Made by a program: the position numbers and the translations under genes
Source of the DNA: Geodermatophilaceae bacterium URHB0062
GTDB lineage: Bacteria; Actinomycetota; Actinomycetes; Mycobacteriales; Geodermatophilaceae
Direction of reading: 5' to 3'
NCBI GenBank assembly: GCA_000620185.1
Contig: JHVO01000009.1
Span: 295,971-359,970 of the forward strand
Length of the DNA stretch: 64,000 nucleotides
The notes under the pieces: model-generated
What the model was told of the DNA's origin: nothing
Database searches by the model: none
What the model saw: the letters and a program-made list of their open reading frames with translations, nothing else
Shown here: in pieces, positions 53,517-63,100 of the stretch
Numbering within the stretch: position 1 is the first letter of the stretch
Layout of the letters: every line of letters begins with the position of its first letter

Positions 53517-54436
53517 TCATGCCGCCCGGTCCTCCGGCCAGCCGCCCACGGTGAGCACCTCACCGTCGACGGTGACGAGGCGGACGGGGGCGTCCGTCGA
53601 TCGCAGCAGCGGCCAGACCCGCTCGCCCCGCACGATCGCCGCCGTCGTCACCGTGTTGGCGGCCACGCAGCTGTCCGCGGCGGCCGAGACGGTCCGCCAG
53701 GCCGGTACGGGCGGCAGCCCGGTGCGCGGGTCGAGGAGGTGGTGCAGCGACAGTCCGTCGCGCTGCCACCGCCGGACGCGGGTCGAGGACGTCGCCAGCC
53801 CTCCGGACCGCAGCAGAACGACGGTGGCGGGGCCGGACGGCGGCTCGTCGGGTGGCCGGCGACGTCCTCGACGCGGATCCGCCATCCCGGTCCGGGTGGC
53901 GGGCCGGCGACCGCGACGTCCCCACCGATCGAGACCAGGCAGCCGGACCCGGTGCGCCGGGTGATCTCGGCGGACGCCGCATCGGCCGTCCAGGCCTTGG
54001 CGGTGGCCCCCAGATCCACGCGCACCCCGGGCGCGACCCGCGCGCGGCCGGCGTCGACGTCCAGTTCGATGCTCTGCCAGCCCGGGGCCGCGATCGACAC
54101 CACGCACCCGGCCGACGGGATGTCGGCGATGTCCCGGTCGTAACCCAGCTCCACCAGGGAGGCGCCGACCGTCGGGTCGACGTCGCCGTCGGTGGCGCGG
54201 GCCGCGGTCAGCGCCACCGACAGGAGATCGAGCAGCACGGGGCTGACCGGCGTCCACCGGCCGGCCGCGGCCTCCAGGGTGGCGAGCTCGGAGTCGGGCC
54301 GGAAGCGGCTGCACGCGCGGTCGACCGCGGCCATGGTGTCAGTGAGGACCGCTCGCGCCTCCTCCAGCGCCGCTGGATCGACCACGACGACCCGGACCCG
54401 GCAGGTCCAGGCCGTCCAGTCGGCGGCCGCGGTCAC
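53517..54436 (-). pseudogene. apbE: ApbE-type FAD:protein FMN transferase with a frameshift
   Basis: Two overlapping frames together encode an ApbE protein. The first, from GTG 54436, covers the N-terminal two thirds: SRFRPDSELATLE, GDVDPTVGASLVELGYDRD, VDLGATAKAWTADA and GCLVSIGGDVAVAG. It diverges at VEDVAGHP and would stop at 53648. The next frame resumes at 53849 with DEPPSGPATVVLL and contains the essential C-terminal DGLSLHHLLDPRTGLP and CVAANTVTTAAIV. A single-base loss near 53849-53851 explains this. ApbE attaches FMN to Thr/Ser of secreted flavoproteins. The break may be a sequencing error, real inactivation, or rarely programmed slippage. Confidence 0.85.
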
Positions 54437-54717
54437 GATCCACCGCTCGAGGCGTCGGCCTGACCGGAGTCGCCGGCCGACAGCGAGCTCACACCGCTCG
54501 ACGACGTCCCGCTGGTGGACGTGCCGCTGCCCGACGTGTCCGAGCTCGAGGTCGAGCTCGTCCCGTCGGCGGTCACGGTGCTGGTGGTGGCCGTCGCGGC
54601 GTGCGTGACCGACCACGTCAGCGGCCCGGTGCCGACGGCGGCCGCCGCGGCCAGCGACATCGTCGCCACGCGCAGCCGGCCGCGCCTGGCGCGGCTGGGA
54701 TGGGAATCGCTCGTCAT
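54433..54717 (-). CDS. small secreted Ser/Thr-rich protein upstream of apbE
   Basis: A 94-residue protein from ATG 54717 (GGAGGAACG upstream). It has a basic start (MTSDSHPSRARRGRLRVATM), a hydrophobic core (SLAAAAAVGTGPLTW) and a likely cleavage after THAA. The mature part of about 50 residues is almost entirely Thr, Ser, Gly and Asp (GTSSTSSSDTSGSG and similar). The stop overlaps the apbE GTG as GTGA, so the pair is coupled. It may be a wall-associated partner or flavinylation substrate of ApbE, but no canonical D-x-x-[ST]-G-A-[ST] acceptor motif is present. Confidence 0.78.
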   Translation of the reverse strand: MTSDSHPSRARRGRLRVATMSLAAAAAVGTGPLTWSVTHAATATTSTVTADGTSSTSSSDTSGSGTSTSGTSSSGVSSLSAGDSGQADASSGGS

Positions 54718-54848
54718 CGTTCCTCCTCGGGTGGTGAGGACGACGATCGGCGGGCTCGCTCGACGGGCGCTGTTCCGCGACTGGGGCCAAGCTGTGAGGT
54801 GGAGGGCCCGCCGCGCGTGGGGAAACCACCGCGCGAAAGACTGCGGGC

Positions 54849-57398
54849 ATGGATTCGACCGCGACCGGCTCGCTGGCACACGCGCCGGCGGCTCCGCCGG
54901 CGGGGCTGTCCACGGCCGAGGCCGAGCAGCGGCGCCGCGCGGGCGAGGGCAACACGACGGTCGCCGGAGGCACGCGCACCTACGCGCGGATCCTGCGGAC
55001 CAACGTCTTCAACTTCTACAACACGATCCTGTTCGTCATCGGCGCCGCGCTGCTGGCGCTCGGCCGCTACAACGACGCGCTGGTCAGCGTCGGCCTCGGC
55101 CTGATCAACGCCGCCCTCAGTGCGGTGCAGGAGATCCGAGCCAAGCGCAAGCTCGACCATTTGCAGCTGCTCAACCAGGGCGTCGTCCACGTCCTGCGCG
55201 ACGGTCGCGAGGTCGCCGTCCCGCCCGAGCAGGTGGTACGGGACGACGTCCTACGCGTGCGCCCCGGCGACCAGGTCGTCGTCGACGGCCCGCTGGTCGA
55301 GGGCCGGGTGGAGGTCGACGAGTCGCTGCTGACCGGTGAGTCGGAGGCGCTCCTCAAGCAGGCGGGCGACGACCTGCTGTCGGGCAGCTTCGTCGTCGGC
55401 GGCGACGGCTCCCAGCTCGCCCGTGAGGTGTGGGCGGCCAGCTACGCCAACCGGCTCACGGCCGAGGCGCGCCGGGAGTCCTCGGACCGCACTCCCCTGC
55501 AGCGGCGCATCGAGTTCGTCATCCGCCTGGTCATGGCGCTCGTGGCCCTGATGACGGCGACGATCCTGCTGCAGGCGGCCCTGGAGGGGTTCACCCTCGT
55601 GCGCACCGTGCAGACCACCGCGGTGCTCTCGGGGCTGGTGCCCTACGGGCTGTTCTTCCTGGTGGCGGTCGCCTACACGGTGGGCGCCGCGAAGAGCTCC
55701 GACCGGGGGGCGCTGGTTCAGCGGGTGAACGCCGTGGAGTCGGTGAGCAACGTGGACGTCGTCTGCGTCGACAAGACCGGCACACTCACCACCGGCCGGT
55801 TGTCGGTGGTCGAGGTCGATCCGCTCGGGCAGCACGGGGCCGCGGAGGTCGAACGGCTGGTCGGCTCGATGGCCCGCAGCGCCCAGGCGCCCAACCTCAC
55901 GACGACCGCGCTGGCCGGCGCGCTGCCCGGGACGACGTGGACCGTGCACGACGAGGTGCCGTTCTCCTCCTCGCTGCGCTGGAGCGGGCTGCGCACCGAC
56001 GACGGCGTCTGGGTGCTCGGCGCCCCCGATGCCCTGGCCCCGCGACTGCGCGGCCCGTCGTCGGCGGACCACGTCCGCCGGCTGACCGCCGAGGGGCTCC
56101 GGGTGCTCGTGCACGCCCGGGCGGTCGATCCGGCCGCGTCCTTGCGCGACGGGAACGGGCGCCCCGCCCTCCCGGCACTCGAGCCGGTCGCCCTCGTGGT
56201 CCTCGCCGACGAGCTGCGCCCGGGCGCGACCGAGACCCTGGCGGAGTTCGCGCGGCAGCGGGTGTCGGTCAAGGTCATCTCCGGCGACGACCCCGACACC
56301 GTCGCCGCGCTGGCCACCCACGCCGGGATCTTCCCGACCCCGCCGGTGAACGGTGCCACCCTCGACGGGCTCAGCGATCCCGAACTGGACTCCGCCGTCG
56401 CCGACGCGACCGTCTTCGGGCGGATCGCCCCCGAGCAGAAGGAGCGCATCGTCGCCTCGCTGCGCCGGCAGGGCCGGTACGTGGCCATGGTCGGCGACGG
56501 CGTCAACGACGCGCGTGCGCTGAAGCGGGCGCAGGTCGGGGTGGCGATGCGCAGCGGCAGCGCGGTCACGCGGGATGTCGCCGACATCGTGCTGACCGAC
56601 GACTCCCTGGCCGCTCTCCTGCCGGCGCGGCAGGAGGGCCGCCGGATCATCAACGGCATCGCCACGTCGATGCAGCTGTTCCTGGCGCGGGTCGGCACCC
56701 AGGGGCTGGTGATCCTCGCGGTGACCATGCTCGGGCTGGGCTTCCCCTACTCGCCGTCCCAGGTCGGTCTGACCCTGCTGACCGTCGGGGTGCCCACGCT
56801 GTTCCTCACCACGTGGGCGCGTCCGACGACTCCCGACCCGAACATCCTCGGCTCCCTGGCCCGCTTCGTGATCCCGGCCGCGGTGGTCACGGCCGCCGCG
56901 GGCGTGGGTGTCTACGCCTCCCTGTACGAGAGGGTGCTGCACGGCTTCTCCAGCGCGAACCTGCCCGCGGGCATCATCGCCGAGTTCGAGAGCTACACCG
57001 GCGTCTCGTACGGCGACAGCGGGTTCGCCGAGGCCTCGGCCACCATCGGTGCCCAGACCGGCCTGTCGACCTTCGTGTCGCTCGCCTCGTTCATCCTCAT
57101 CCTGTTCCTGCGGCCGCCCACTCGGTTCTTCGCCTCGTACACCCGGCCGACGCGTGACCTGCGGCCCACCGTGCTCGTCGCCGTCCTGGTGCTGGTGCTC
57201 GGCGCGGTGCTGTTCGTGCCGGTGCTCTCGGACTACTTCGGGCTCACCCACGCCGCGGAGCCGGTGTTCCAGGCGGTCCTGCCGGCGCTGGTCATCTGGT
57301 TCGTCCTGCTGAGCGCGGCCTACCGGTTCCGGGTACTCGACCGCTCGCTGGGCCTGGACGAGCTGCCACCGGCCGGCCGGTCCGCCAGGAGCCTGTGA
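54849..57398 (+). CDS. P-type ATPase, CtpE-like cation transporter
   Basis: An 849-residue HAD-type P-type ATPase. The actuator motif LLTGESEAL is near residue 160, the phosphorylation motif VDKTGTLTTG near 308, and GRIAPEQKERIVASLRRQGR with MVGDGVNDARALKRA near 548. There are ten predicted membrane segments, and no N-terminal CxxC heavy-metal domain. The C-terminal block QVGLTLLTVGVPTLFLTTWA resembles mycobacterial CtpE, which handles Ca2+/Mn2+. The transported ion is therefore likely a divalent hard cation rather than Cu or Zn. It is divergent from the secreted protein-apbE operon. Confidence 0.92.
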   Translation: MDSTATGSLAHAPAAPPAGLSTAEAEQRRRAGEGNTTVAGGTRTYARILRTNVFNFYNTILFVIGAALLALGRYNDALVSVGLGLINAALSAVQEIRAKRKLDHLQLLNQGVVHVLRDGREVAVPPEQVVRDDVLRVRPGDQVVVDGPLVEGRVEVDESLLTGESEALLKQAGDDLLSGSFVVGGDGSQLAREVWAASYANRLTAEARRESSDRTPLQRRIEFVIRLVMALVALMTATILLQAALEGFTLVRTVQTTAVLSGLVPYGLFFLVAVAYTVGAAKSSDRGALVQRVNAVESVSNVDVVCVDKTGTLTTGRLSVVEVDPLGQHGAAEVERLVGSMARSAQAPNLTTTALAGALPGTTWTVHDEVPFSSSLRWSGLRTDDGVWVLGAPDALAPRLRGPSSADHVRRLTAEGLRVLVHARAVDPAASLRDGNGRPALPALEPVALVVLADELRPGATETLAEFARQRVSVKVISGDDPDTVAALATHAGIFPTPPVNGATLDGLSDPELDSAVADATVFGRIAPEQKERIVASLRRQGRYVAMVGDGVNDARALKRAQVGVAMRSGSAVTRDVADIVLTDDSLAALLPARQEGRRIINGIATSMQLFLARVGTQGLVILAVTMLGLGFPYSPSQVGLTLLTVGVPTLFLTTWARPTTPDPNILGSLARFVIPAAVVTAAAGVGVYASLYERVLHGFSSANLPAGIIAEFESYTGVSYGDSGFAEASATIGAQTGLSTFVSLASFILILFLRPPTRFFASYTRPTRDLRPTVLVAVLVLVLGAVLFVPVLSDYFGLTHAAEPVFQAVLPALVIWFVLLSAAYRFRVLDRSLGLDELPPAGRSARSL

Positions 57399-57497
57399 CG
57401 CGCCGTCGCGGGTTACGGATCGCGCGGTCGCGGTCAAAACTGGCCGGACCTGTTCCACAGCCGGACCGAGACCGTCGTCCCGCCCCGAGGTCGCCCC

Positions 57498-58433
57498 ATG
57501 CGCCGTGTGCAACCGCTCTGCATCGCCACCATCGCCACCATCGCCCTGGCCCTGATGACCTCGTGCGGCCATGCGGAGGGCGCCCGGACGGCGGCTCCCT
57601 CCAGCAGCCCACCGTCGGCCGCGGCAGGCACGACCCCGTCTAGCGGCGCGGCGGAGGCGACCCGTGCAGCGGAACAGCTGCCGAGACCGGCGCACGTGAT
57701 GGTGGCGATCTTCGAGAACCAGGACGTCGGACACGTAGTGGGCTCCGCCGAAGCGCCGTACCTGACCGAGCTCGCGAAGTCGGCCGCGACCTTCGACGAC
57801 GCCCACGGCGTGACCCACCCCAGCCAGCCGAACTACCTCGCGATCTTCTCCGGCAACACGCAAGGGGTGGACAGCGACCGGTGCCCGTTGGACCTCAAGG
57901 AGGACAACCTCGCCGCCCAGCTGATCTCGGCGGGCAGGACGTTCACCGGATACTCGGAGGGCCTTCTGAAGCCCGGATTCACCGCGTGCCGGAGCGGCCG
58001 GTACGTCCGGAAGCACAACCCCTGGGCCAACTTCCGCGGTCTCCCGCCGTCGGTCAACCAGCCGTTCTCCGCGCTGCCCGCCGACTACGCCGACCTGCCG
58101 ACCGTCTCCTTCGTGGTCCCGGACCTGTGCAATGACATGCACAGCTGCGGCGTCGCGGCGGGCGACGCCTGGGCCCGCCAACATCTCGCGCCCTACGTCG
58201 AGTGGGCCAAGGCGAACGAGAGCCTGCTGATCGTGACGTTCGACGAGGACAGCGGCAGCTCCGAGAACCACATCGCGACCATCGTGGCCGGTGCGGGAGT
58301 CCGGGCGACGGTCAGCCACCAGCGCATCGACCACTACAGCGTGCTGCGCACCCTCGAGGACATGTACGACCTGCCACCGCTCGGCCAGGCGACCCTCGCC
58401 TCGCCCCTGACCGGCATCTGGACGGCGCCCTGA
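57498..58433 (+). CDS. secreted alkaline-phosphatase-superfamily phosphoesterase (PF04185-like)
   Basis: A 311-residue lipoprotein. The signal peptide (MRRVQPLCIATIATIALALM) leads to the lipobox MTSC with Cys23, then an Ala/Ser/Pro linker. The catalytic domain has HVMVAIFENQDVGHVVG, THPSQPNYLAIFSGNTQGV, FVVPDLCNDMHSCGVAAGD and VTFDEDSGSSENHIATIVAG. This is the metal and Thr/Ser arrangement of phospholipase C/acid phosphatase-like enzymes. It lies alone 99 bp after the P-type ATPase. It probably releases phosphate from external phosphoesters, but phospholipase activity is also possible. Confidence 0.9.
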   Translation: MRRVQPLCIATIATIALALMTSCGHAEGARTAAPSSSPPSAAAGTTPSSGAAEATRAAEQLPRPAHVMVAIFENQDVGHVVGSAEAPYLTELAKSAATFDDAHGVTHPSQPNYLAIFSGNTQGVDSDRCPLDLKEDNLAAQLISAGRTFTGYSEGLLKPGFTACRSGRYVRKHNPWANFRGLPPSVNQPFSALPADYADLPTVSFVVPDLCNDMHSCGVAAGDAWARQHLAPYVEWAKANESLLIVTFDEDSGSSENHIATIVAGAGVRATVSHQRIDHYSVLRTLEDMYDLPPLGQATLASPLTGIWTAP

Positions 58434-58534
58434 CCAGGGTTGCGTCTCGTCCCCTCCCGCGCGCCAAACGCGTCGATCGGCTCTACTCTCCACCCGCCCG
58501 GCCCTACGCCGATGGTCGAGATCCAGGAGTCGTC

Positions 58535-59983
58535 ATGAGCGAATTCCGCACCAGCAACGATCCGGCCGAGCACCTGCCCGGGGCCGCCCCCGGCCCCATT
58601 CCGGCGACGGGGGAGCCGGGCGTCGAGGCGTTCGGCTACTCCCAGGAGCTGAAGCGCTCGCTCACCTTCACCGACCTGCTGGTCTACGGCCTGGTGTTCA
58701 TGGTGCCGATCGCGCCGTTCGGCATCTTCGGCGGCGTGTTCCAGGCGTCCGGCGGGATGGTCGCCCTGGCCTACGCCATCGGCGGCCTGGCGATGGCCTT
58801 CACGGCCGGCTCGTACGCGCAGATGTCGCGGGCGTTCCCGATGGCGGGCTCGGTCTACACCTACGCCGGGCGCGGCATCGCCCAGCCGGTGGGCTTCATC
58901 GCGGGCTGGATGATCCTGCTCGACTACGTCCTCGTCCCCGGGCTGCTCTACCTCATCGCCGCCATCGCGATGAACTCCATCCTGTCCGGGATCCCGGTGT
59001 GGGTGTGGCTGGCCGGCTTCGTCGTGCTCAACACCGTCGTCAACTACTTCGGCATCGAGTTCACCGCCCGGGTGAACAAGATCATGCTGGTCGGCGAGCT
59101 GATCGTCCTGGCGATCTTCCTCGTCATCGGCGTGGTGGCGCTGAGCTCCGGCGAGGGCCGCGGGTGGGACCTCTCGCCGATCTACAACAGCGACACGTTC
59201 TCGCTGCAACTGGTCTTCGGCGCGGTCTCGATCGCCGTCCTGAGCTTCCTGGGCTTCGACGGCATCTCCACCCTCGCCGAGGAGAACCGCGACTCCGCGC
59301 GCTCGATCGGCAAGGCGATGATCGCGGCCCTCGCGCTGGCCGGCGTCCTGTTCATCGTGCAGACGTGGATCGCCGCGCTGCTCGTGCCGAACCCCGATCA
59401 GCTGATCGCCGAGGGCGACGCGGCCGGCACGGCGTTCTACGACGCCGCGGAGGTGGCCGGCGGGCACTGGCTGTCGGTGCTCACCGCGGTGGCGACGGCG
59501 ATCGCCTGGGGCTTCGCCAACTCGCTGGTCGCCCAGGCCGCGACGTCGCGGCTGCTCTTCGCGATGGCCCGCGACCGGCAGCTCCCCCACTTCCTGGCCC
59601 GGGTGCATCCGACGCGGCGGGTGCCGGTCAACGCCACGCTGGTCGTCGCCGCCATCTCGCTCGTCCTGGGGCTCTACATGGCGAGCCGGGACGACGGCAT
59701 CACCCTGCTGTCCACCCTGGTGAACTTCGGCGCGATGTTCGCCTTCCTCCTGCTGCACGTCTCGGTCGTCTGGTACTTCGTCGTGCGCCAGAAGAGCCGG
59801 GCGTGGTGGAAGCACCTCGCCGTCCCGGTGATCGGGTTCCTCATCCTGCTGTACGTCGTGATCAACGCGCAGGTGGCCGCGCAGACGCTGGGCTTCATCT
59901 GGCTGGCGGTCGGGATCGTGCTGCTCGTGGTGCTCAAGGCCACCGGTCGCGAGGCCGAGCTGAGCGCGGAGGAGGGCCTGTAG
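58535..59983 (+). CDS. APC superfamily amino acid permease
   Basis: A 482-residue transporter with twelve membrane segments, starting MSEFRTSNDPAEHLPGAAPG at ATG 58535 with AGGAG 7 nt upstream. The APC core is evident: LVYGLVFMVPIAPFGIFGGV (unwound helix 1), YAQMSRAFPMAGSVYTYAGR and SVAVLSFLGFDGISTLAEEN, reading as S-I-A-V-L at that site, in helix 6. The branch is that of putrescine/amino-acid symporters (YfnA/YhfM-like). It has no obvious operon partner. Confidence 0.92.
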   Translation: MSEFRTSNDPAEHLPGAAPGPIPATGEPGVEAFGYSQELKRSLTFTDLLVYGLVFMVPIAPFGIFGGVFQASGGMVALAYAIGGLAMAFTAGSYAQMSRAFPMAGSVYTYAGRGIAQPVGFIAGWMILLDYVLVPGLLYLIAAIAMNSILSGIPVWVWLAGFVVLNTVVNYFGIEFTARVNKIMLVGELIVLAIFLVIGVVALSSGEGRGWDLSPIYNSDTFSLQLVFGAVSIAVLSFLGFDGISTLAEENRDSARSIGKAMIAALALAGVLFIVQTWIAALLVPNPDQLIAEGDAAGTAFYDAAEVAGGHWLSVLTAVATAIAWGFANSLVAQAATSRLLFAMARDRQLPHFLARVHPTRRVPVNATLVVAAISLVLGLYMASRDDGITLLSTLVNFGAMFAFLLLHVSVVWYFVVRQKSRAWWKHLAVPVIGFLILLYVVINAQVAAQTLGFIWLAVGIVLLVVLKATGREAELSAEEGL

Positions 59984-60185
59984 CCCGGCCCGTCCGGTAC
60001 CGCCAGGTGCCCGCCGGCTGTCACGGACCCTTCGCGAAACGGAACCGACCGATAACCGGTGGTTCCGGCTCGCCGGACACCCTGGCGCGAGGGTGACCGC
60101 TGTTGTGCCACTTCCGCAGCGGGAGTATCACCGGGCCCCGCAGGAGCTCCTTGCCCCGTAGGTGAGGTGCTGCCGAGGGGGAGCC

Positions 60186-63100
60186 ATGGCGGGCAGACTC
60201 CGGCACGGGTTGTCCCGGCCGACTCGCAAGTCACGGGCACCGGTCGGTGAGGTCCGGACCAGCGTGACCGTGGCCGGTGACGTCAGCGGCCAGCTGGCCG
60301 TCGGTTCCCACATCGTCCAGATGCGCGTCGACACGGTCCTCGGCAACCTCCTGACGGTCCTCCCGCCCGATGCGAAGGCGAACGTCACCCCTCGTCCGCT
60401 ACCGATCAGCCTCGTTCCGCGACGGCCCGGCCTCCTGATCGGCCGGCAGGACGAGACAGCGCTCGCTGTCCAGGCACTCGCCGGGCGCCGTCCGGTCGAG
60501 ATCCAGGCGCCGGCAGGCATGGGGAAGTCGACGCTCCTGCGGTCCCTGGCGCACCAACTGCCGATCAGCGACGCGTGCGGCGGGATGGCGCACCTGTCCG
60601 CCCGCGGTCTCTCGCACGACGACCTGCTGCAGGTGCTGTTCGACGTCTTCTACTCGTCCGACATCCCGGTCAAGCCGCCCCCGGGGGAGCTGCGGCATCG
60701 CCTCCAGAACGTCCGCGCGGCGCTCCTCCTCGACGACGTCGACCTCTCGGAGAACGAGATCGAGGACGTCGAGGACTACGCGCCCGCGTGCGGGTTCGTC
60801 CTCACGACCGAGGTCGATCCCGGCGTCAGCGAGGCGCTGACCATCCGACTGGGCGGCCTGCACAGCGCGGAGGCGCGGGAACTGGTCGCCCACGCGCTCG
60901 GGCGGCCGCTGGGTCCGGAGGAGCAACCCGCGATCGATGCCCTCTGCGACCTCGTCCACGGTGCTCCGGCAGGGCTCCTGAGGCTGGCCGACGCCGCTCG
61001 GGACCACGACGGCTCCCTGGCGGACTTCGCGGTCACGGTGAAGGACTCCGGGATTCCCCCTCTGCCGGTGGACACGGCCGAGGACGTGCACCTGCTCGGT
61101 CTGCTCGCCGCGATCTCCGGCGTGCACCTCGACGTCCAGCAACTGTCGGAGATCACCGGCCTGCCCGACGTGCAGGAGCGCATCGACCGGCTGGTCATGC
61201 GCGGGCTCGTCCTCCCGTCGGCGCCACCCGTGTCGAGCGACGCACGGATCGACTACAGCCTCGCGGTCGGCGTCGACCTGGGGCCGGCAGGCGTCTGGCA
61301 CATGGACTTGCGGCGCGCCGAGTTGCGAAGCTACTTCCTGAAGCTGGCGGAGAAACGCCAGGAGACGCTGCTGGCGCCCGGCGCACCGCCGGAGACCTTG
61401 CGGGCCCTGCATTCCGACGCGGTGAAGCGGCGCGAGTGGCGGTACGCGCTCGGGCTCGGCGTGCTGCTCGACGCGGCGTACGCGCTGAGCGGCCGCTGGG
61501 ACGCCTGGCGGGAGGTCTCGGAGAACACGCTGGCGGCCGCTCGGGCCGTCGGCGACCCCGGTGCCGAGGCGATGGCGCTGCACCAGATGGGCACGCGGGC
61601 GCTGTGCCAAGGCCAGACGTCGACCGCGAACGACCTGCTGCGCAGGGCCCTTGACCTGCGCACGGCGATGGGAGCCGTCGCGGCAGCACAGGTCACCGCG
61701 CACAACCTGTCGCTCATCGCGGTTCCTCCGATCATGCCGCCCGACCACCAGGACGGGTCCCACGCCGACGACGGCGGATCCGCCCACGTCGGCGACGACC
61801 GCGGGGCCACGTCGGCGCACTCGTCCGGGGGCGACGGCGGCGCGTCCAGTGCCCATGCCGGGTCCTCCGGCGCCCATGCCGGCTCGTCCGGTGCCCACGC
61901 CGCCTCGTCCGGTGGCGCCCATGCTGTCGCCGGGCAGGGCGTGCTCTCCGGGACGGCGCTCACCGCGGGGGCGTCGGTGGCCGTCGTCGCAGCCGTCGTG
62001 GCCGGGGTCCTGTTCGTCCGGTCGAACGAGCCCGCGGCCGCGAAGGTGGCTGTCGATCAGACCGCCCTGTCGTTCCCCGCGGTAGCGCTCAACCAGTCCA
62101 GTGAGGCGCAGACCATCGCCGCGCGCAACGACGGCAACGGTCCGGTGCATCTGGACCGTTTCGAGACGTCGGGCGCCAACCTGTCGGACTTCCTCGTCAC
62201 CTCGAGCACGTGCAGGAACCGGGAGATCCCGGCCGGTGAGTCGTGCAGGGCGACCGTCGTCTTCACACCGACCGGCGAGGGACCGCGGCAGGCGTCGTTG
62301 GCGGTCGACATCCGGGAAGCCGGCGAGGACCCCCGGGTGACGCTGTCCGGCTCGAGCACGGGCCCGGACGACGCCTCGCCGACCGCGGATCCCACCGAAC
62401 TGTCGTTCGGAGAGCACCCGCTCAACGTCGCTGGTGAGCGGCGCCAGGTCACCGTCACCGGACCGGCCGGGAAGCCGGTGGTCCTGGGGTCGGCCGTCGT
62501 CGACGGGCTGGCCGGGGCCGACTACGCCATCGAGCACGACACCTGCTCGGGTGCCCAGCTGGTGCGCGATGCCACGTGCAGGGTGGCCGTCCGCTTCACC
62601 CCATCGGCCGCGGGCTCGCGCGGCGCACTCCTCAAGCTGCCGGGGCCGGACGAGACCCGGGGCGTCGCGGTGCCGCTCAGCGGCGCCGGCGCCGCACCGG
62701 ACAAGACAACGGCCTTCGAGGTGGCACCGCGCTCCGTATTCTTCGGCGAGCAACCTCTGAGTACCGCGTCCGAGGCGCGGCAGATCGTGCTCACCAACTC
62801 CGGCGACGCGCCCCTCGACGCGGCTCCGGTGACGATCCAGGGTGCTCCGGACTTCACCGTCGACCAGGCGGGATGCCCGGCCGTCCTCGACCCCGGTGCG
62901 GACTGCGTCGCGTCGGTGACCTTCACCCCGGTGATGTCGGGCATCCGGACGGCGCAACTGAGCTTCGGCGGAAGGGGTCCGGTCGTTCCCCTGAGCGGCG
63001 AAGGTGTCGAGCGGCCGGCCGAGGCTCCCGACATCTCGCCCCGCGCGCTGGCGTTCCCCGATCAGCTCATCGGCGGAGTGAGTGCTCCGAAGACTGTCAC

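Noticed and set aside
53849..53851. Programmed -1 frameshifting in apbE
   Set aside because: The site lacks an X-XXY-YYZ slippery heptamer and a clear downstream pseudoknot, so an indel or sequence error is more likely.
55251..58493. Very long minus-strand frame opposite the P-type ATPase and the phosphoesterase
   Set aside because: Translation is Arg/Gly/His-rich without domains, while the plus-strand genes have complete family motifs; a typical high-GC shadow frame.
59984..60185. Imperfect palindromes (ggaacc/ggttcc and others) upstream of the STAND-PASTA gene
   Set aside because: Arms are only 6 bp with loops over 10 nt, expected by chance at this base composition.
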